A DNA stretch of 32,320 bases, taken from the NCBI GenBank assembly GCA_964646415.1, contig CAZYEL010000014.1:1-32320 (forward strand). Direction: 5' to 3'. The notes under the pieces are model-generated. The model ran no database searches and had not been told where the DNA came from. It saw nothing but the letters and a program-made list of their open reading frames with translations. Shown in pieces: positions 32,216-32,320 of this stretch. The DNA comes from VGJV01 sp964646415. GTDB lineage: Bacteria > Patescibacteriota > Minisyncoccia > UBA6257 > 2-01-FULL-56-20. Both the position numbers and the translations under genes were made by a program. Each line of letters begins with the position of its first letter. Position 1 is the stretch's first letter.

Positions 32216-32320
32216 CAGTGATTAAAATTGTGCCACAAAACCTCTAAAAAGAGAAGTCGCCCAACAGTCAGTTCAAGAAACTAGCGCAACGAGCAAAACA
32301 GAGATACATTCGTTGCTATG
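32216..32320. other. Right edge, no gene seen
   Basis: A TTTTAAT-like box 5-10 nt before the ATG at 32215 may be the promoter of the voltage-sensor gene. No reading frame or structure is otherwise visible. Confidence 0.3.

Overview
The window looks like a chromosome segment of a Patescibacteria (CPR) member, most likely Parcubacteria/Paceibacteria. The signs are a shortened EF-Ts (152 aa), a short hinge-less SMC, a giant secreted protein with a 'LQALINSLVQQIAVLQAQI' type N-terminus, many start codons placed directly behind a -10 box, and short palindromic or AT-rich repeats scattered between and even inside genes. TGA works as a stop, so the standard bacterial code applies. No rRNA, CRISPR array, complete insertion sequence or prophage was seen.

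Layout. 1-2.3 kb: tRNA-Tyr, a small membrane protein and rpsB-tsf. 2.3-6.1 kb: a 1270-aa secreted surface protein. 6.2-7.4 kb: a membrane-anchored unknown protein facing a VKOR gene remnant. 7.4-11.2 kb: mnmA overlapping a P-type cation ATPase. 11.3-14.1 kb: a DedA-like membrane protein, efp, khpA, rpsP and an MscS-related membrane protein. 14.1-15.3 kb: a largely non-protein region with a probable ~415-nt structured RNA of unidentified class, a small membrane protein, and a ~100-nt transcription unit carrying two five-codon ORFs. 15.3-19.4 kb: an ATP-grasp enzyme, a multi-pass membrane protein, an ArsR-like regulator beside long palindromes, a helical unknown protein, TspO and a small membrane protein. 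19.5-19.9 kb: tRNA-Ala and an HNH (DUF1524-type) remnant. 20-25.8 kb: uppS, smc, rnc, nusB, rpmF, a Nudix hydrolase and rnhB, all on the minus strand. 25.9-30 kb: a small membrane protein, tRNA-Leu and a plus-strand HlyD/ABC/MacB-type export operon. 30-32.2 kb: L-asparaginase and a voltage-sensor membrane protein.

How the genes work together. Much of the minus strand is housekeeping: translation (rpsB, tsf, efp, rpsP, rpmF, mnmA, tRNAs), RNA processing (rnc, nusB, rnhB, khpA), chromosome maintenance (smc) and the wall lipid carrier (uppS). The accessory content is mostly envelope-facing: the surface protein, the MacAB-like exporter, ion transporters or channels, TspO and unknown membrane proteins.

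The strongest leads are: (1) the structured RNA at 14178-14594, whose predicted transcription start coincides with the first base of its closing helix and which has wobble pairs that fix the strand; (2) a voltage-sensor domain joined to a bestrophin/DUF4239-like C-terminal part (31079-32215); (3) related long palindromes around the ArsR gene; (4) palindromic and AT-rich repeats read in frame inside tspO, rnhB, smc and mnmA; (5) the paired MxGGH-stop mini-ORFs; (6) recurrent leaderless-type starts. All calls come from reading the sequence alone; no database search was run.
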